Translations under genes and position numbers: made by a program
Part shown: positions 11,448 through 25,452 of the stretch, piece after piece
Layout: each line of letters starts with the position of its first letter
How positions within the stretch are numbered: the stretch's first letter is position 1
The notes under the pieces: generated by a model
What the model saw: only the letters and a program-made list of their open reading frames with translations
Databases searched by the model: none
What the model was told of the DNA's origin: nothing
Assembly (NCBI GenBank): GCA_014529385.2
Contig: CM043963.1
Coordinates: 96,348,912-96,412,911, forward strand
Reading direction: 5' to 3'
Source of the DNA: Adiantum capillus-veneris
Lineage: Eukaryota > Streptophyta > Polypodiopsida > Polypodiales > Pteridaceae
Length of the DNA: 64,000 nucleotides

Positions 11448-13652
11448 TTATGATGGCCGTGTTTCCATATCTGCAAAGAAAACTGATGGTATGTCTATGA
11501 TTGGTTGTTCAAATATTCTTGCCTCCTCTTGAGCTTTTGTATGTCCTTCTCTCAGGACCTGGTTAGCTCTTTTTAAATCCTCTATCTCCTTGAGCAATTG
11601 CTCTTTTCTTTGTATCCGCATTAAAGCAAGGTCTCGTCTTTGCGCATGTTCAAGATTCAACTCAAGTTCGAGGTCCTTGTATCTCTTTTCCAAAGTTTTG
11701 TAAACTTCATTTGTCCCCTTGAGTGAAGCTACAATTGGGTTTTCCCTTGTCTGCCTTAGACATACCGCTTGGTCATTGATTCTTTGCTCAAAGTATTGCA
11801 ATGAGGCATTAGCTACATCTAGTTGCACTTGGATCTTTTGGACTGATTGAGTAGTGATTAAACGTCCATTGGTCACTTCCGTTAGTCGTTGATACTTGCT
11901 TTTGCATACATCTAACAGCTTCGTGAGAAGCTCCCCTAAATCTTCCATCTGTTTTTGCTGCCTTTCCTTTACAATTTAATTTTGTTCTGCTACAATTTTT
12001 TAGCTCTTTAATCTGTCCTTGAAGATCCTCAATGATGTTCATTCTGTCTTTCAGCTCACCTTGTAGAGAATCTATTACCTGTTCCAATTCTCAAGCCTTG
12101 GCATTGCGTCTAACTACTACTGTTCGCATCTTTTTTGTCATTAGTTGCATTTTCTTTGCATACTCATTAACCTGAATGATGACCTCATCCCTGGTTTCCC
12201 ATTCTTCAGACTCTACTTGGGGTTTCTTAGAGGTTTTGGTAGATTCGGTTTGCGGATCTTTTGATGGTGCAGTGGATTCTACTTGTGGCGTTGTAGCTGG
12301 TTCAACTGATTCTTCTTGAGGCTTCATGGCTGCCTCAGCTGATTCTGCTTGGGTTGTTGTAGAAGGTCGAGCTTTAGTTTTTTATGCTCCCTCGGGTAGT
12401 TAAAAATTGGCCTCTTCCTGTTGCTTCTCTTTTCCCTTTGCTTCCTCGCCTTCATTGGATTTACCACTTGGTGAAGGGCTTGGACTTGGCATGGGATGGT
12501 CTTCTTGCTTCATAGTGGGTGAAGTGGGTCTTGAGACATCTCTCCTTGTTCATGATGTGGTTCACTTTGTTCTGTAGCTTGTAGCTTCTGCTTGCCTTTG
12601 TTGGTCAACCAACTTTTCTCTTGCTTTCCTTTGTGCTTCTAGAGATTCTTGTATCTTCAAGGCTTCAACTTCTACATACATTCGCTCAAGAAAATCCTTC
12701 GGATCTTCTGGGACCTTCTTTGCAGGTTTCTTGGTCCTTGGACCCCTGATCTCCCTCGGATTCCATGATTCCGAGTTTTCTCCTACAGCTTGGCGGCTTC
12801 TTTCATAAGATTCTTTTTTCCTCTCGAACCTTGCTTTCTTCTGTTGAGGTTCTTCTTGATGGGTTGCCACTGCTTTCTTCTTCATTTCTTCTCTCCTTGC
12901 CGTCTTTTTCTCATTGTCAGATCTTTCACTATGTGGGCTTCAAGTGAGCTTTCTGTTGATTCTTCATCTGATTTATATACCCTTTTCTTTGTCAATCTAG
13001 TTGTCTGTGGAGAAGGTTGAGCTGATACTATTCACCTATTCTGATATGGGGCTGGTGGCAAGTTATCTGCCATTCCAATAGCATGGTATGTGATTCGTGG
13101 TAGAACTTTCAAAGCCGAGATATGTGATCTTTCCTTCATTTTTTGTGCTCTTGAGTGTTGTAAGCATGTATTGTGCGTGATCTATTGCCTGCCTTGTCGT
13201 TGACTTTCACAGCATGATCTATGAACTGCCTTGTCATTTACTTCGACACTTGCTTTGCAACTGCATGATTCGGAGTTGTGTATTGTGGCAGTCTCTTTGA
13301 AAGGAAATGGGAGTGTTGATGATAAAAAAAAGTTAGATCTTCCACTTGCTTTAGAATGAGGTTGAAGAAGGTGCGGCAGTGGTATCCTTCGTAAAAGTAC
13401 CTAATGTTTTCCTATCCCAGGCCCTCATTGTCATACCTTCCGTTGGAATCTTTAGTGCCTCAGCCACTATGTCTTTGTTGATAACCACTTCCACTTTTTG
13501 CTTTTGCTGATCCGTGATCTGAGCAGATCCACCTTCTTTGATTGTGGACAACAACTCATAGGCTCTTTGGAAATCCACTCCACGTGAATCCTGGTCGTAG
13601 AATTCCTGAAGTCCCAGTCTTCTATTGGCTTCTTTAGTTTCTCACCTTGCAA
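11448..13652 (-). pseudogene. Module M1: coiled-coil protein of unknown function, broken
   Basis: Not a family I can name. Minus-strand fragments in order are: a conserved segment at 13578-13351 (YELLSTIKEGG, then ITDQQ, EALKIPTEG), a Lys/Glu/Gln-rich part (12885-12562, KKARFERKKESYER), a low-complexity part with PQVEST-type repeats (12327-12091), and a long heptad-rich coiled coil (12087-11809 and 11948-11448). Stops and frameshifts divide it. The conserved segment matches module M2 at 59.3-59.2 kb (WEFVTTIKEDG, VTDLQG, AALDISNKG), and the order conserved-domain, charged linker, coiled coil is the same. Both copies have tandem palindrome units upstream. It may be a gag-like or accessory protein of a retroelement, but that is inference. 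Confidence 0.6.
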
Positions 13653-13979
13653 CTACATCATAAACTTCCTTGGGTAATAGTTGTAACTCCGCCTGGTGTC
13701 CATCTTCACTCTTGAACCTGTTGGTGAAGACTATAGTGTTTTTTTCTTCAAGTTGTTCCTTGGACAGGTAGGTTGCCTTTGTCGTTTTCACATAGCTTGG
13801 CTCCAACCAGTATGGTGAAAATTCCCGAGCTTCTCCTTCTGAGTCATCCTCTTCTTTGCTTTTTCAGCCGCTTGCATCGCACCTAATTGGAGAATACAGT
13901 GTCAAGGTTAGAAAATTCCATGAATTCCGCTATGAAATTCCCTAAGTCTCAATTGCTGACAAATGATATCCATTTTGCT

Positions 13980-14660
13980 TCAAACTAATTTTGAGCATGC
14001 ATAGATGCGTAAAACCATGTAGAGATCAAAATCATGCAATCCATGCAAAATTTGCAACTAAAGTAAATAATCGCAATTAGTTACAGCTGGGAGATTTTTG
14101 TAGCTTTTTTCATTTTGACATCATAGACTTGAAACATATGGCAGTTAGATACTCTAAGTGAAGTGTGGGCTACTTTGAGTGCACATAATGAAAATGGTGC
14201 CAAATTTAGGCTTCAGACTCTAAAACAGTAGATATAAAGGGATTTTGGGTTTTTGTGATCCAAATGTGATCAAAATTGATTTGTAGGCTTTGTCACATCA
14301 TATAATTTGGTCCCATAAGGTCAAAGTTGGAATTTGGACTCATTTTGGTGAAAAAGTAAATAATTGTGTTATTAACTTTTTCAACAAATTAGACATTTTT
14401 TGTTGCAAGCTGCTTCTAGACATGATATAGAGCCTCTATGAGAGATATGGCGTGAGTTGAATAAAAAAAATGTGACAGTTAATTGATAATTTGGACAAAA
14501 GAGCCTTTAGTGCGTTTTTTGACAAAATCTGAGATTTTCTTGATCTTTTGGGCTTAAAGTTGATATGTGGCATGATATGTGTACAAGTGATAGGTGAAGT
14601 AGTAAAATAATTTTCAAGCCAAATGTGCACAAAGGTAAACAATCGCGATTACTTACAACA
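13980..14660. repeat. M1 upstream tandem units with near-palindromic core
   Basis: Three units, spaced 293 and 279 bases, each with a version of a 22-bp near-palindrome: 14063-14084, 14356-14376 and 14635-14656. The best copy is GTAAACAATCG followed by CGATTACTTAC, nine of eleven pairs matching. They lie on the 5' side of the minus-strand M1 frame. Confidence 0.6.
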
Positions 14661-15770
14661 ATCACTTTTTTTGCATGAAAAGATAAATTAAGACCTAAAC
14701 ATATTTAATACATCTAAAACAAGTCATAAAATGAATTTGGTAAGGTTTGATCATGTCAGAATCACTTCGTGCTCTTGTCAACTCTAAAATGGGGAATTTC
14801 GAACTCCGAGCAAACCTTTCCGAGCAATCATAAAAACGAGCAAAGTCAACAAAATACATATAGAACTTAAATCATAATAGGAAACATTTAGCATCAAATT
14901 ACATATTATCTATCTATCATTGTCCCTAAACAACTCAAGCATTCCTCAAGAAATCAACTAGTTCAATGAGTTGGATGTAGTAGCATCCACGGTAATTTGA
15001 TCGACAAATTTTGCATCATCAGCATCTCTATCTTATCGACCATAGGATAATCTGTCATGCCCAAAGCACTTCATCATCTTCACCTCCCTTCTTGTGAGAC
15101 TCTTACAAGATTGCCACCCCTAGTGTATGCAACAACTTGGCTCCGATCTTGTACTAGCTTCCTTTAACATGTCTGTTGTAATCATGTTGGAGCCTCTCCA
15201 CTACCTTGTGGAGTTTTCTCACCCCTATTAGGTGGTACTCTAGTTTTCAAAATTTGAACAAAGTGAAATCCTAGTGCGCACATGCTTGAGTATGTACCCA
15301 CAGGGTACTCCCCTCCAAGGGCTCATTGGGTTATTGACTGCTACAACCAATAACTTTCACACAATGGTGTTGGCTAGGAAAGGCAAATATGAGGGTCCAT
15401 ATTCATCGGATCTGGTTGGGCAAGGAAATTCTAAAAGCTTGTTGGAGGCACAATAGCTAAGCAAGAAGGTCAACGTCTTCATTTTGACTAGTGACCAGAT
15501 AAACGAAACCTTTAAAAAGAAACTATTCAAAACTCCACCGCATCGGCGCTGCCTCTTTTTGAGAATTTTTAGAGGACCACAAACTCCTCCAAAGTCCTCT
15601 TTTTGAGTTTTCATGACGAGAAACAAAAGAAAGAGAACTTCATGGGCAAGGGCGGGAAGGGTGCTAAAGATCGTGGAGGTACTATGGACATGAAGGGTAA
15701 AGATGGGGCCGAGGTGATTCGGCTAGAACAAAGAACAAAGATTCGTCTAGAACAAAGATGAAGTCTTCTT

Positions 15771-15771
<1 letters not shown>
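14661..15771. other. No supported gene
   Basis: AT-rich at 14.7-15.0 kb, more balanced after 15.0 kb. Short frames only, and none with a recognisable domain. Confidence 0.4.
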
Positions 15772-15818
<47 letters not shown>

Positions 15819-16314
15819 ACAAGGAAAAATTACCAAAATACCCCTCTAATTTGTGGAAATTTCCAAAATACCCCTCAAATTTCAAAAACTCCCAAAATAC
15901 CCTTGTATCTATTTTGGTTGGACTGTTCAAGATTTGCCAATCTTTATTTCTTTTCAACAATTGAGATCCTCTTTTGAGTGCTTAGCATGTATCACAAATT
16001 ACCTCGCAAAAGCCATTCAACTCCAAAGCCTACATAACCAGCTCGAATTCTTGTTTTAGCATCTTGGATGATAGACAATCAGTCATCTTATGAGAAGCTA
16101 AAAAGAATAATTCTTTTTGGAAACATTTACTCTCACAACCAGGGGTATTTTGGGATTTTGGAAAATTTGAAGGACATTTTGGGAATTTATGACAAAATAT
16201 TGGGGGTATTTTGGGAATTTTTGAAATTCAAAAAGTGTTTTGGGAATTTTTGCAAATTATAGTAGTAGTTTGGTAATTTTCCCTTTCAGAGAATGTGTGT
16301 GTGTGTGTGTGTGT
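15772..16314. repeat. Inverted-repeat element edged by microsatellites
   Basis: (TC)12(AC)13 at 15772-15820 leads into an arm at 15821-15905 that repeats CCAAAATACCCCT. The right arm at about 16203-16286 is its imperfect reverse complement and ends near (GT)10 at 16294-16314. The centre carries further copies of GGGTATTTTGGGA. No coding potential. It resembles a MITE whose ends have grown microsatellites. Confidence 0.65.
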
Positions 16315-16387
16315 TTGCTTGGTTTGCATTCAGGTGTACTCATCGAGCACCAAGAGAGTGTTGCTTCTCCGTTTGCAAACTTGCCTG

Positions 16388-18799
<2,412 letters not shown>

Positions 18800-18918
18800 C
18801 CACCGCATAGAAAGCACGACATGGACATTCCCATCGCATAGAAAGCAAGAGGTGGGTTCCCACCGCATAGAAAGCAAGTCGTGGGTAGCCACCGCATAGA
18901 AAACAAGTCTTGGATTCA
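18800..18918. repeat. 30-bp tandem repeat, four copies
   Basis: Copies start at 18800, 18830, 18860 and 18889, each built on CCACCGCATAGAAAGCAAG with variation between copies. Confidence 0.88.
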
Positions 18919-19284
18919 AGAGCCCTTAACCAGGAACTCTGCCCCCTGTGATCATTAGGGGGATCAGGACTAGTTCAACATTGGAAATAGAATGAACATG
19001 CCGAGCTAAATTTTCCCTAGCAGACATTCTTTCCTATTGCAAACAGTATATCCATCAACCATTCTTTCCTACTTAAACTTTAATATACAATTGAATTTAA
19101 ATGCCGAGCTTTCCATCGGATTTCTCCAACATGTTTGGGGATATGTTCTTTCCTAGCTAAACGTGTGCATTGTTAAATTAAACAACTTTAATAAAATTGT
19201 GACCTACCTCTTCCATTTCTTCGTCAATGGCCTGTGAGATGGCCGGTGCTTGTTCGTCCATGGGAGATTTTCCCTTTCCATTCA

Positions 19285-19289
19285 CATTG
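19285..19289. repeat. Target-site duplication, left
   Basis: CATTG immediately before the 5' LTR, identical to 24468-24472. Confidence 0.95.
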
Positions 19290-19516
19290 TGTTACCATAT
19301 ACATGTGGTAGTGATGTGTGTGAACACACTAGGACCGCCGGGGCATTTTTTCCCTCTTTAGGAGGTTTTTTCCCCCGTGCATTGTATATACGCCCATCAC
19401 TCTAGGGCTATCTATCTTTCCATTGCACACTAAGTAACATACTCTCTATTGTGTGCCTTGAGCTTCCTTCGTCTTCTCCAAGTTTTGTGTGTTTTTTTTC
19501 AACCCTAATTCCAACA
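19290..19516 (+). repeat. 5' LTR of C2
   Basis: 227 bp, from TGTTACCATATACATG to CCTAATTCCAACA. It differs from the 3' LTR at one base near 19352 and at four bases near 19492-19508. It should carry the promoter and polyadenylation signals of the element. Confidence 0.97.
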
Positions 19517-19518
19517 AT

Positions 19519-19530
19519 TGGTATCAGAGC
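19519..19530 (+). promoter_or_regulatory. Primer-binding site (initiator tRNA-Met type)
   Basis: TGGTATCAGAGC, complementary to the 3' end of plant initiator tRNA-Met, two bases after the LTR end. This is the typical copia minus-strand primer site. Confidence 0.95.
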
Positions 19531-19878
19531 AGGTCACGTCCTCTCGGGCTTAGTCGCCAGCTGCTCCAGCACACGTCTGCTCACTTTCTCCAATTTCAGT
19601 GAGCTTTGGCGAGCGTTCGCAGGTCGACAAATATTTTGGGGGAGCTCGAAGACCTCGGTCTGCTCAGAATTTTGATTTGGGCTCATTTCGGCCTCCGTTT
19701 CCACTACGGGCAGTACTGCACAGGCTATTTCATCATTTTGTGCAGATTTTCTGTCAGTACCGTTTTCTGCATAACAGGTGCCTTATAGTCTTCTACGGTT
19801 TGTGCTATATAGCACAAGTTGTTCCCGCTCCATTTCTCCTGTTTTCGGGAAGTTTTCACATCAGGTGCAGCATTTACC

Positions 19879-20562
19879 ATGGCTGACAACAACAACACAG
19901 ATGTGTTAAAGATGTTTGCTGCTGAGGACAGGTTAGATGGGGACAACTACCCTATGTGGGCTTATATGATGCAACATGTTCTTGTGTCAAAAGGTGTCTG
20001 GAACATTGTGCAGGGCATTGATGTACGTCCTGGTTCTGAAGATGTAGGCGATGTTGAGGATGTTGCAGGTCTTGCTGCAAGGATTGCAGTTGTTAGAGTT
20101 GTTTTGCCTACGGCAGAACAAGCTCGTTGGGATGTTAAGGATGCGCAGGCTCATGCATTGATTGCGTTGTCTGTGAAGCGCACCATTATTCCTCACATCC
20201 GTTCAGCAAAATCTGCAAAACAGGCTTGGGATATTCTAGCAGGTCTTTATGCAAGCCGCAATGAGGCTAAAATTGCTTTGCTGCGTAAAGAGCTAGAGTC
20301 GAAGATTATGCATGAGGAAGATGATATGGACACTTTCCTTGCTAGTGTCAAGGATATCAATGAGCAACACATTTCTGCAGGTGAAGTCATTTCTGACAGT
20401 TCCCTTGTGCAGACTGTTCTTGATGCCTTACCAGATTCCTACCAGACTTTTGCTAGTACTTGGAGACTGATGACCCAAGGAAATCCTGAAGTTGTCAAGT
20501 TTGATGCATTATGCACATTGCTGTTGCAAGAGTCACTTTCTAGAAAAAACAGGACTAGGTAG
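19879..20562 (+). pseudogene. copia Gag (C2), ends at premature TAG
   Basis: Starts at ATG 19879 (MADNNNTDVLKMF), chosen because the sequence before it has no gag features. It encodes the capsid-type UBN2 domain of copia Gag: LDGDNYPMWAYMM near the start, AHALIALSVKRTI and AWDILAGLYASRNEAK in the middle, and LDALPDSYQTFASTW towards the end. The frame stops at TAG 20560-20562 inside the basic linker that normally leads to the zinc knuckle. In the same frame coding-like sequence continues for about 30 codons, so the stop is a mutation rather than the natural end. Gag would form the virus-like particle. Confidence 0.92.
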
Positions 20563-21608
20563 CGTGCAGTTGAACAGGCTTTTATTGCTTCTCAAAGAAA
20601 GGGTGGTAATAGTAATGCAGCCACTTCTTATGGTTCTGCTGCGAGTGGCAAAAAATTCTGTTCCTAATGCTTCTGCTGGCAGCACTTCGTCTGGCAATTC
20701 TGGTGATAAGGGCAAAAAGAATATGCGTTGCCATTATTGTAAAGCCAATGATCACTTGATCAAGTCGTGTCCTAAGTTGAAGGCCAAAGAGGCTAGGAAG
20801 AAAGAGGGTGGTTCCACTGCAAATGCTGGGTCCACTACAAATGCAGCCATTGTTGAGTCTTCTGTGAAAGGAGATTGTGATGCTGATGTTGATGCAGAAT
20901 GGGCTTTTAGCGCAGAATGCACTTACAATCCTGCTGTCCATGATGCATGCTTGTCAGTTGCTGCAGATTCACATGTGTGGTATTTCGACAGTGGTGCTAC
21001 AAAGCACATTACCTCACATCGTGAATTGTTTACCTTTCTCGAGTCTGTCCCTCATGGGAATTTAGTCACTTGTGCCAACAACGCCTCTTATCCAGTTCAG
21101 GGAGTTGGAAAGATTGTGCTCACTGCTGCTAATGGCAATTCCTTCACACTTGTTGATGCACTTTATGTACCTGGGATCAAGAAGAATCTCTTGTCTGTAT
21201 CCGCACTTGCTAGACTTGGACTTGTAGTCAAATTTGTGGATGACAGATGTACAGTTCATGATCTCAATTTTGGTGATGAAATTGTTGCATCTGGGCTTTT
21301 GTGCCGTGGGCTGTATAAGCTCACTTTGTATGACAAGTGTGGACAAAATTTTGCAAATGCTGTTGCAGATTCAAGGGCTATTTCAGATGCAAAACTTTGG
21401 CATGCACGTTTTGGTCATCTGAATTTTGCCAGTTTGCTGCGTTTGCAGAAATCTGATATGGTTGCTTCTTTGCTGCCTCTTGAAGCACCTGTCAAACATG
21501 TTTGTGAAGGCTGTATTCTGGGTAAAATGCAGCGTTCTAAGTTTCCAAAGGATGGTTCAGTTAGGGCCACATGCAGGTTGCAGCTTGTGCATAGTGATGT
21601 TTGTGGGC
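20563..21608 (+). pseudogene. copia zinc knuckle, protease, GAG-pre-integrase (C2)
   Basis: After the gag stop, coding sequence moves to another frame at an A-run near 20650 (one extra base). It encodes the CCHC knuckle CHYCKANDHLIKSC, an acidic spacer, the aspartic protease motif WYFDSGATKHIT, and the zinc-binding pre-integrase segment (LWHARFGHLNF, CEGCILGKMQRSKF). Near 21608 one C present in copy C1 is missing (GGGCCATGC here against GGGCCCATGC in C1), shifting the frame before integrase. The protease would cut the polyprotein; its catalytic DSG is intact. Confidence 0.9.
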
Positions 21609-23499
21609 CATGCAAACTCCGTCCTTGGGAAATTACCTGTACTTCGTGACTTTCATTGATGATTACTCCAGGCATGCGTGGGTATTTCCGCTTAAAGCGA
21701 AGTCCGAAGTTTTTATGTGCTTCAAACAATTTTTGGCTATGGATGAAAATGTCTCAAAATGTACTATGGGCACCCTCCGTTCCGATCGAGGGGGGGAGTA
21801 TATGTCTCATGAATTTAATGCATTTCTGGCTAGTCGTGGGATAAAACACCAATGTACAGTGCCTTATACACCTCAGCAAAATGGTGTTGCTCAGAGGAAA
21901 AACAGGTCACTAACGGAAATGGCACGATGTATGGTCAAAAGTCAAGCTTTGCCGCATTCTTTTTGGCTTGAGGCCATCATGTGTGCCACTTATGTACTTA
22001 ACAGGTGTCCTACGAAAGCTTTGCAGTCTATTACTCCATATGAAGCATGGCATGATAGAAAACCTTCTATTGAGCACATGCGTGTTTTTGGTTGTTTGGC
22101 ATATGCTTTGGTGCCACAAGTGCAGCGCAGAAAATTGGATGATAAGGCTGTCAAATGTATTTTTGTTGGTTATAGTGCTGAAAGCAAAGGTTACAGGTTG
22201 TATCATCCGCAAACAAAACGTATTCTGGTTTCACGGGATGTAGTGTTTGTGGAAGATTCTGTTCAACCCTTGCTGTCATGTACTAGAGACAGTAATGTAA
22301 GCTCACAGGACATTTATGACACTTTGTTGCCTCTTTTCAGTGGTGGAAATACGAATGTAAGTTCCAATGAGGCAAATGTACAGCCTATGGGGGTTTCTGA
22401 AAATGTTTTAGAACAGCCTATTACTGATGCAGATATACATGATGTACTTGATGAGGAAAGGGATGAAAATGAGCAGGCTAGAGGTATGCCAAAATGGCTG
22501 GTGCACACTTTGCGTGACAGTAAATTGGATGCACCTTTATCTAGTCGTACTCGTTCAGGCTCTCACCATGCATCTTATGCATCAGATTGTTATGCTTTGG
22601 CTGTGTCTAGTTTACATGATGTTGAGGAGCCTCTGTCGTTTGATGAAGCACAGAATTCAAAAAATTGGATTGCTGCCATGAAATCAGAATATGATGGACT
22701 TATAGAGAATGACACATGGACTTTATGTGATTTGCCTCCTGGCAAAAAGGCCATTGGTACGAAGTGGGTTTACAAGTTGAAACGCAAGCCGGATGGTGAG
22801 ATCGATCGCCATAAGGCTCGACTTGTTGCAAAGGGTTATGCACAACAAAAAGGCATAAATTATGAAGAGACTTTTGCTCCCACTTGTCGTATGACTACTG
22901 TGCGTTTTCTATGTGCATTGGCAGCTCATTTTGGTTGGGATGTACATCAATCAGACATTGTTACTGCTTTCTTGAATGGTGACATATTTGAGGAAGTTTA
23001 TGTAACGCAGCCTCGCGGTTTTGTCATAAAAGGACAAGAGGACAAAGTGTGCAAATGTAAGAAGGCTTTGTATGGGTTGAAGCAATCTCCTCGTACTTGG
23101 TATGAGAAAGCTGACACTCATTTGGTTAAACGAGGCTTTCGTAACAGTCCAGCAGAAAGCACATTGTATGTAAAGCGTGAGGATGATGTATTTCTCATTG
23201 TGGTTCTTTATGCTGATGATTTGCTGATCACTGGACCAAATGAGAGACATATTGATGAATTTAAGGCTGATTTGAATGCTACTTTCAAGATGAAAGATTT
23301 GGGGCTGTTGCATCATTACTTGGGTATACAGTTTAAGCAGTGTGATGGTGGTATTGCCTTGTGTCAGAAAAGTTACATAGAGACATTGCTATGTAAGTTT
23401 GGACTTGAGGATTTCAAACCTATTGCCACTCCCATGGAAACAGGTTTGAAGTTGAGTCTACATGATGCTGGCGATCCTGCTGATGTCACTCTTTACTAA
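21609..23499 (+). pseudogene. copia integrase and reverse transcriptase (C2)
   Basis: A long open stretch of about 630 codons. The integrase core shows the first two catalytic aspartates (FIDDYSRHAWVF, SDRGGEYMS), but 35 residues after the second the expected glutamate is glutamine, in NGVAQRKNR. Then come the copia C-terminal segment (VFGCLAYALVP, YHPQTKRILVSRDVVF), an acidic linker, and reverse transcriptase with NDTWTLCDLPPGKKAIGTKW, AFLNGDIFEEVYV, LYGLKQSPRTWYEKAD and the catalytic box YADDLLITG. A TAA at 23497-23499 ends it. C1 has a glutamate codon at the same place, so this is one substitution. The domain is otherwise well preserved. Confidence 0.94.
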
Positions 23500-24165
23500 A
23501 CTGCTGTTGGCTGCCTCATTTATGTATGCAACACGAGGCCAGATATTCAGTTTGCAGTCTCGCAGGTCAGTAGATTTATGCATAGCCCAGGGTCTAAGCA
23601 TTGGCAGGCTGTCAAGAGGATTTTCCGCTACCTTAGTGGCACTTTACATCTTGGCTTGTTTTATCCCAAGGGGGGATCATTGCCGCCAGACTTACATGCT
23701 TTTTCGGACTCAGATTGGGCTGGTTGTTTTGACACGCGAGTGTCCACAAGTGGTTTTTGTTTCATGCTTGGCAGTTCATGTATATCATGGTTGAGCAAGA
23801 AGCAACCTACTGTGGCCACTTCGAGTTGTGAGGCTGAGTACAGGGCAGTCTTCACAGCTACGGTTGAGTGTGTATGGCTCAGACGCCTTATGGCTGACTT
23901 GGGTGTTGGACAAGACACTGCCAACACTATCTACACTGATAGTCAGAGCGCATTGGCAGTTGCGAGGAACCCAGTTTTTCATGCTCGCACAAAGCACATT
24001 GAGGTGCATTACCACTATGTCAGGGAGAGGCTCTCAGCAGGAGAGATCAGCTTGGCTTATGTTCCAACACAGGACAACCTTGCAGATCTTTTCACAAAGG
24101 CATTGTCTCGTGAGAAGCTTGAAGCTTTCCGCAAAGCTTTAGGCTTACTCCCCTTTGTGGACTGA
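23500..24165 (+). pseudogene. copia RNase H and C-terminal end (C2)
   Basis: In frame with the preceding segment beyond the TAA. It encodes copia RNase H, which removes the RNA strand during cDNA synthesis. Catalytic residues are visible: FSDSDWAGC, SCEAEYRA and IYTDSQSAL. The C-terminus shows TKHIEVHYHYVRE and QDNLADLFTKAL, typical of copia polyprotein ends. It stops at TGA 24163-24165, about 65 bases before the polypurine tract. Confidence 0.93.
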
Positions 24166-24230
24166 TCCTGTCCTCAGGGCATGGCACTTCCCTTTACTCA
24201 TGTGCCAGCTCTCGTTCACCGCATCACTCC

Positions 24231-24240
24231 AGGGGGGATT
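24231..24240 (+). promoter_or_regulatory. Polypurine tract of C2
   Basis: AGGGGGGATT directly before the 3' LTR. It would prime plus-strand cDNA synthesis. Confidence 0.9.
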
Positions 24241-24467
24241 TGTTACCATATACATGTGGTAGTGATGTGTGTGAACACACTAGGACCGCCGGGGCATTTT
24301 TTACCTCTTTAGGAGGTTTTTTCCCCCGTGCATTGTATATACGCCCATCACTCTAGGGCTATCTATCTTTCCATTGCACACTAAGTAACATACTCTCTAT
24401 TGTGTGCCTTGAGCTTCCTTCGTCTTCTCCAAGCTGTGTGTGTTTTTCTGCAACCCTAATTCCAACA
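24241..24467 (+). repeat. 3' LTR of C2
   Basis: 227 bp, 222 of them identical to the 5' LTR. It begins TGTTACC and ends CCAACA. Confidence 0.97.
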
Positions 24468-24472
24468 CATTG
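24468..24472. repeat. Target-site duplication, right
   Basis: CATTG immediately after the 3' LTR, identical to 19285-19289. Confidence 0.95.
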
Positions 24473-25403
24473 CTCGTTCCCGCCTCGCGGTCATGGGCAC
24501 CACCGAAGCGAGTTCTCTTAACCGGGGCCATTTTATACTCACTACTTTAAATGATAGACTTGGAGAAAAGAGCTAATTCCCAAGAGCATCATGACAATCC
24601 AAATGATAGATCAGAGTCATTGAACAATCTCCCTTATACAAGAGGGTTAGATTTTTCCTTCGAGACATAGTAATTTTATGGATAATACTTTACTTGTCCT
24701 ATGTGAACCGGCTCTAAAGTTAATCACTTGGATTATATGATTAATAATTTCAGAATTTTAATAATTAAATTACAAGAGAGATGAATTAAGCAAGCTCAAT
24801 CACTTTCCTAATACAATTAGAAAGATGCAGAATTACCGCATGCATAGGTGAGAGAAAAATTCTCTTCTTAGTGGCTTATTGATGGATTAATTTTTCCTTA
24901 ATCACATCTTAATGTATGAGAAAATTGAATCTAAGTTAGTTACACCAATATTGTGTGCTAAAAGAATGAATTTCATCAAATCTACATCATTATCGGCTTG
25001 ACAATTAATTACTATGTTGCCTGGAGAGAGAAATCTCTTCTAATCATGTATTAATCATTGATTAAGAGTGATGAATGGCTGCATAATTAGCTATTGGATG
25101 ATGATTATATAATGGAATATAGATATGGAGAATTAGAGAGCAACTATTGGGAATTATAGCTAGGATTAAGCATAGTAGATTAGGAATTAAGAGAATGATG
25201 AAGAGAATTACAGAAGATCATGAATTAAATCATGATTACCGTGATTAGGGGTTGAAATCCTCTCGATTTTCTGATCCAAATGAGTTCTCAAGATGAGAAT
25301 CCGGCAGTGCTTTCCTCGTTTGCTTCTCCTTGAAAAACTGTGTGGCCGGCAGCACCTAAGGTGTGTGTAGGTGTGTGCGTGTGTAGGTGTGTGCATGTGT
25401 ACT

Positions 25404-25452
<49 letters not shown>

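Larger units (their letters stand above)
19290..24467 (+). mobile_element. Full-length Ty1/copia retrotransposon C2
   Basis: A 5178-bp element with two 227-bp LTRs (TG...CA), a primer-binding site, a polypurine tract and a perfect 5-bp target duplication CATTG on each side. The LTRs differ at five positions (about 2.2 percent), so insertion is fairly recent on a plant time scale. Domain order is gag, zinc knuckle, protease, integrase, reverse transcriptase, RNase H, the copia order. The frame is broken by a stop in gag, a one-base gain near 20650, a one-base loss near 21608 and a stop between reverse transcriptase and RNase H. It probably cannot move without help, but is structurally complete. 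Confidence 0.98.

Noticed and set aside
20582-21346. Antisense frames inside copia C2 and C1
   Set aside because: They mirror well-defined sense domains and have no motif of their own.
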